A stretch of 7,187 nt of DNA from an uncultured Campylobacter sp. Lineage in GTDB: Bacteria > Campylobacterota > Campylobacteria > Campylobacterales > Campylobacteraceae. Under the pieces are notes generated by a model that had not been told where the DNA came from, did no database searches, and saw only the letters and a program-made list of their open reading frames with translations. Positions 5,563-7,187 of this stretch are shown here, in pieces (position 1 is the stretch's first letter; each line of letters starts with the position of its first letter). The position numbers and the translations under genes are program-made. The stretch is from the NCBI RefSeq assembly GCF_938045225.1, contig NZ_CALINL010000033.1, forward strand, positions 1 to 7,187. The letters are read 5' to 3'.

Positions 5563-5594
5563 CTCGGCAAATTTAGCCTCTCAAATTTGCCGAG
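5563..5594 (-). terminator. Strong hairpin between the ubiD-like gene and thiL
   Basis: The hairpin begins 8 bases past the ubiD-like stop codon. CTCGGCAAATTT pairs perfectly with AAATTTGCCGAG (12 bp), plus one G.U pair in minus-strand RNA, leaving a 6-base loop. In plus-strand RNA the G.U becomes an A.C mismatch. The minus-strand tail is CCGCTTAAATAAATTCG, with no immediate T run. It is most likely the terminator or 3'-end stabiliser of the menaquinone gene and separates it from thiL-truD. Confidence 0.6.
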
Positions 5595-5602
5595 TTTAAA
5601 TT

Positions 5603-7187
5603 TTATCCGAAAATCTCAAATTTACTAAACAGCTCCGGTTCGTCTTTTACTATGCCGCGCTTGATTAAATTTGCCACGACGTCGCGGTCGCAGTCGGTTT
5701 GTAGCGGCCAGCCGCGCGTGTAGCCCTCGGCCTCGCCTTTTGCAGTGGCGTCGATACAGACCGTGCCATCGCGCACGTAGATATCGCGCAAGGCGTCGAT
5801 GTTATTAGTCACGCGCCAAAGCAGCATATACGGGTTTTCCGGGCGGTTTTCGGGACCGACGAAAACGAGTATCTTAAAGTACTCTTTAAATTTCAAAAGC
5901 TCTTCAAAAACCTCTTTTACGAGGCGGTTTTTATCAAATTTGACGACGCAAATCGGAGTTTTGGTATTTGTTTTAAACTGCACGAGCTGCGTTAAATTTG
6001 GCTCTACTTCTTTAAATTTAGCCAGTAGCACGGCGTCATCCAAAAGCACCGGCGCAGGCGTCGAAAAGTCCTGCGTCGCGTCGATTCCGAGCTTACCGCC
6101 GAAGCACGAGTTCGGGCTCGCGTGATCGAGCTGATCGCACACGCCCTCGCTGATTAGCAGGCTTTTATCGCCGAAACGGTTTAAAATATACTCCGTAAGC
6201 GCGTCATAATCGCTCAAATTTGGCGCATCCTCGCCCACAAAAACCGCGTGCTTTACAAAGCTCATCTGCCCCACGCCCCAAAATGCGTGCATCGCCTGCT
6301 TTGCGTGCGCTGGATAAAGGGCGTTTATCTTAGCTAGGATCAGGTTGTGAAAGACGCCGTTTTCAGGCATATTGTAGTCCAGCAGCTCTGGCACTGTCGT
6401 TCGCAAAAGCGGCAAGAAAATGCGCTCAGTCGCCCAACCCATATACTTATCCTCAAGCGGTGGCTTACCAACCACGGTCGCGTGAAATACGGGCTCACGC
6501 TTGCTCGTTATCGCCGTGACCTCCATCACTGGAAATGGCTCCACTGGCGTGTAAAAGCCGGTGTGATCGCCAAATGGCCCCTCAAGCTCGCTCTTAGTCG
6601 TATCGACAAAGCCCTCTATCACGTAGTCTGCGTCTTGCGGGACGTAAATTTCATTAGTGAGCGACTTTACTAGCTTTGCTGGCTCTTTGCGGATAAAGCC
6701 ATAAAGTAGCAGCTCAAAGACACCCTTTGGCAGCGGCGCTTGACCGCACCAGATATATAGCGGATCGCCACCGATCGCCACAGAGACTGGCATCTTATGA
6801 CCAGCGCGCTTGTATTCGTTAAAAAAATTAGCGCCGTCTTTGTGTATCTGCCAGTGCATGCCGAGGCGATTTTTACCATAAATTTGCAAGCGGTACATGC
6901 CGACGTTTTGCAGTTCGCCGTCCAGACTCTGCGTATAGACCTGCCCCATCGTGATAAAGGCGCCGCCGTCAAGCGACCATGTTTTTAGCGCGGGAAGCGA
7001 ATTTAAATCCGCCGCATCGCCGAAATACGCGATCTCTTGGCACTCGCCGCGAGTTTTTAGGCGTTTGGTAAAAATTTTTCTCATCTCAAACAAATACGCG
7101 GCAAAATTTAGCTTTTCGCCAATGCCCTTAGGCTTTTTAGGTTTTAAAAGTTTTTCTATCTCGTCCGCGATCTTGTCAGGCTGCACG
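5603..7187 (-). CDS. ubiD: UbiD family menaquinone biosynthesis decarboxylase (5' end outside the window)
   Basis: A prenylated-FMN-dependent UbiD-type decarboxylase. In Campylobacter, which lacks ubiquinone and makes menaquinone by the futalosine route, this protein is assigned to the late decarboxylation step (also called MqnL). The reading frame is open to the window edge. The GTG at 7186 is not the start, since family members are around 600 residues and about 75 N-terminal residues are missing. Counting from that GTG, NVGMYRLQ (94-101) supplies the N94/R99 pair equivalent to Asn168/Arg173 of fungal Fdc1. EGPFGDHTGFY (202-212) supplies E202 and D207, equivalent to Glu277 and Glu282. Other landmarks are GMHWQIHKDGA (109-119), GGDP (139-142) and DHASPNSCFGGKLGIDAT (354-371). 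The C-terminus is complete at a TAA followed by a strong hairpin. Cofactor supply would need a UbiX partner outside this window. Confidence 0.93.
   Translation of the reverse strand, partial: VQPDKIADEIEKLLKPKKPKGIGEKLNFAAYLFEMRKIFTKRLKTRGECQEIAYFGDAADLNSLPALKTWSLDGGAFITMGQVYTQSLDGELQNVGMYRLQIYGKNRLGMHWQIHKDGANFFNEYKRAGHKMPVSVAIGGDPLYIWCGQAPLPKGVFELLLYGFIRKEPAKLVKSLTNEIYVPQDADYVIEGFVDTTKSELEGPFGDHTGFYTPVEPFPVMEVTAITSKREPVFHATVVGKPPLEDKYMGWATERIFLPLLRTTVPELLDYNMPENGVFHNLILAKINALYPAHAKQAMHAFWGVGQMSFVKHAVFVGEDAPNLSDYDALTEYILNRFGDKSLLISEGVCDQLDHASPNSCFGGKLGIDATQDFSTPAPVLLDDAVLLAKFKEVEPNLTQLVQFKTNTKTPICVVKFDKNRLVKEVFEELLKFKEYFKILVFVGPENRPENPYMLLWRVTNNIDALRDIYVRDGTVCIDATAKGEAEGYTRGWPLQTDCDRDVVANLIKRGIVKDEPELFSKFEIFG

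Noticed and set aside
5503..5602. Possible TPP riboswitch upstream of thiL.
   Set aside because: The 100-base gap holds only the hairpin and a -10-like box. No THI-box conserved sequence is visible.
6670..6972. Minus-strand frame of 100 codons inside the ubiD-like gene.
   Set aside because: It is in another frame of a clear UbiD coding region and is rich in Arg/Ser/Cys, as expected of a shadow.
1..7187. Mobile elements, CRISPR arrays, defence systems or phage genes.
   Set aside because: All supported genes are housekeeping or metabolic; no transposase, integrase, regular spaced repeats or terminal repeats were seen.

Overview
The window looks like chromosomal core sequence from a Campylobacter (Campylobacterota), probably one of the less AT-rich, non-jejuni species. 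The reasons are the TruD protein, which closely resembles the C. jejuni form as I remember it; a UbiD-type decarboxylase of the kind used in the futalosine menaquinone pathway; a very high density of the word AAATTT; and a base composition that by eye is in the mid-40s percent G+C. No database search was run. Every gene I can support lies on the minus strand, so transcription runs from high to low coordinates.

From right to left: a 5'-truncated ubiD-like menaquinone decarboxylase gene (5603-7187) ends at a strong hairpin (5563-5594). After a gap of about 100 bases come thiL (4669-5502, thiamine-monophosphate kinase) and truD (3567-4691, tRNA pseudouridine-13 synthase), which overlap by 23 bases. 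A TATAAA box lies so close to the thiL ATG that its transcript may be nearly leaderless. A 346-base gene-free stretch (3221-3566) holds a short hairpin just after truD, a zone rich in inverted repeats, a 21-base dyad and a possible promoter for the next operon.

That operon is yjiH (2582-3220), yjiG (2121-2585) and an M20 metallopeptidase (992-2110). yjiH and yjiG overlap by ATGA, and the peptidase starts 10 bases after yjiG. YjiH and YjiG are paired membrane proteins with nucleoside-recognition/Gate-type domains. In E. coli the same pair sits beside the isoaspartyl dipeptidase gene iadA, so membrane uptake or release of a peptide-like or acyl-amino-acid substrate, coupled to cytoplasmic hydrolysis, is a reasonable hypothesis. 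The operon ends at a 12-bp hairpin (955-984).

Further left is a 69-residue PhnA/YjdM C-terminal domain protein (548-757) without the usual N-terminal zinc ribbon, followed by another hairpin (499-532). Last is the RNase P RNA gene rnpB (about 76-401) with a TATAAT box at 407-412. I see no mobile element, CRISPR array or tRNA. The least ordinary parts are the M20-YjiG-YjiH operon, the zinc-ribbon-less PhnA protein, the set of similarly built hairpins and the structured intergenic zone downstream of truD.
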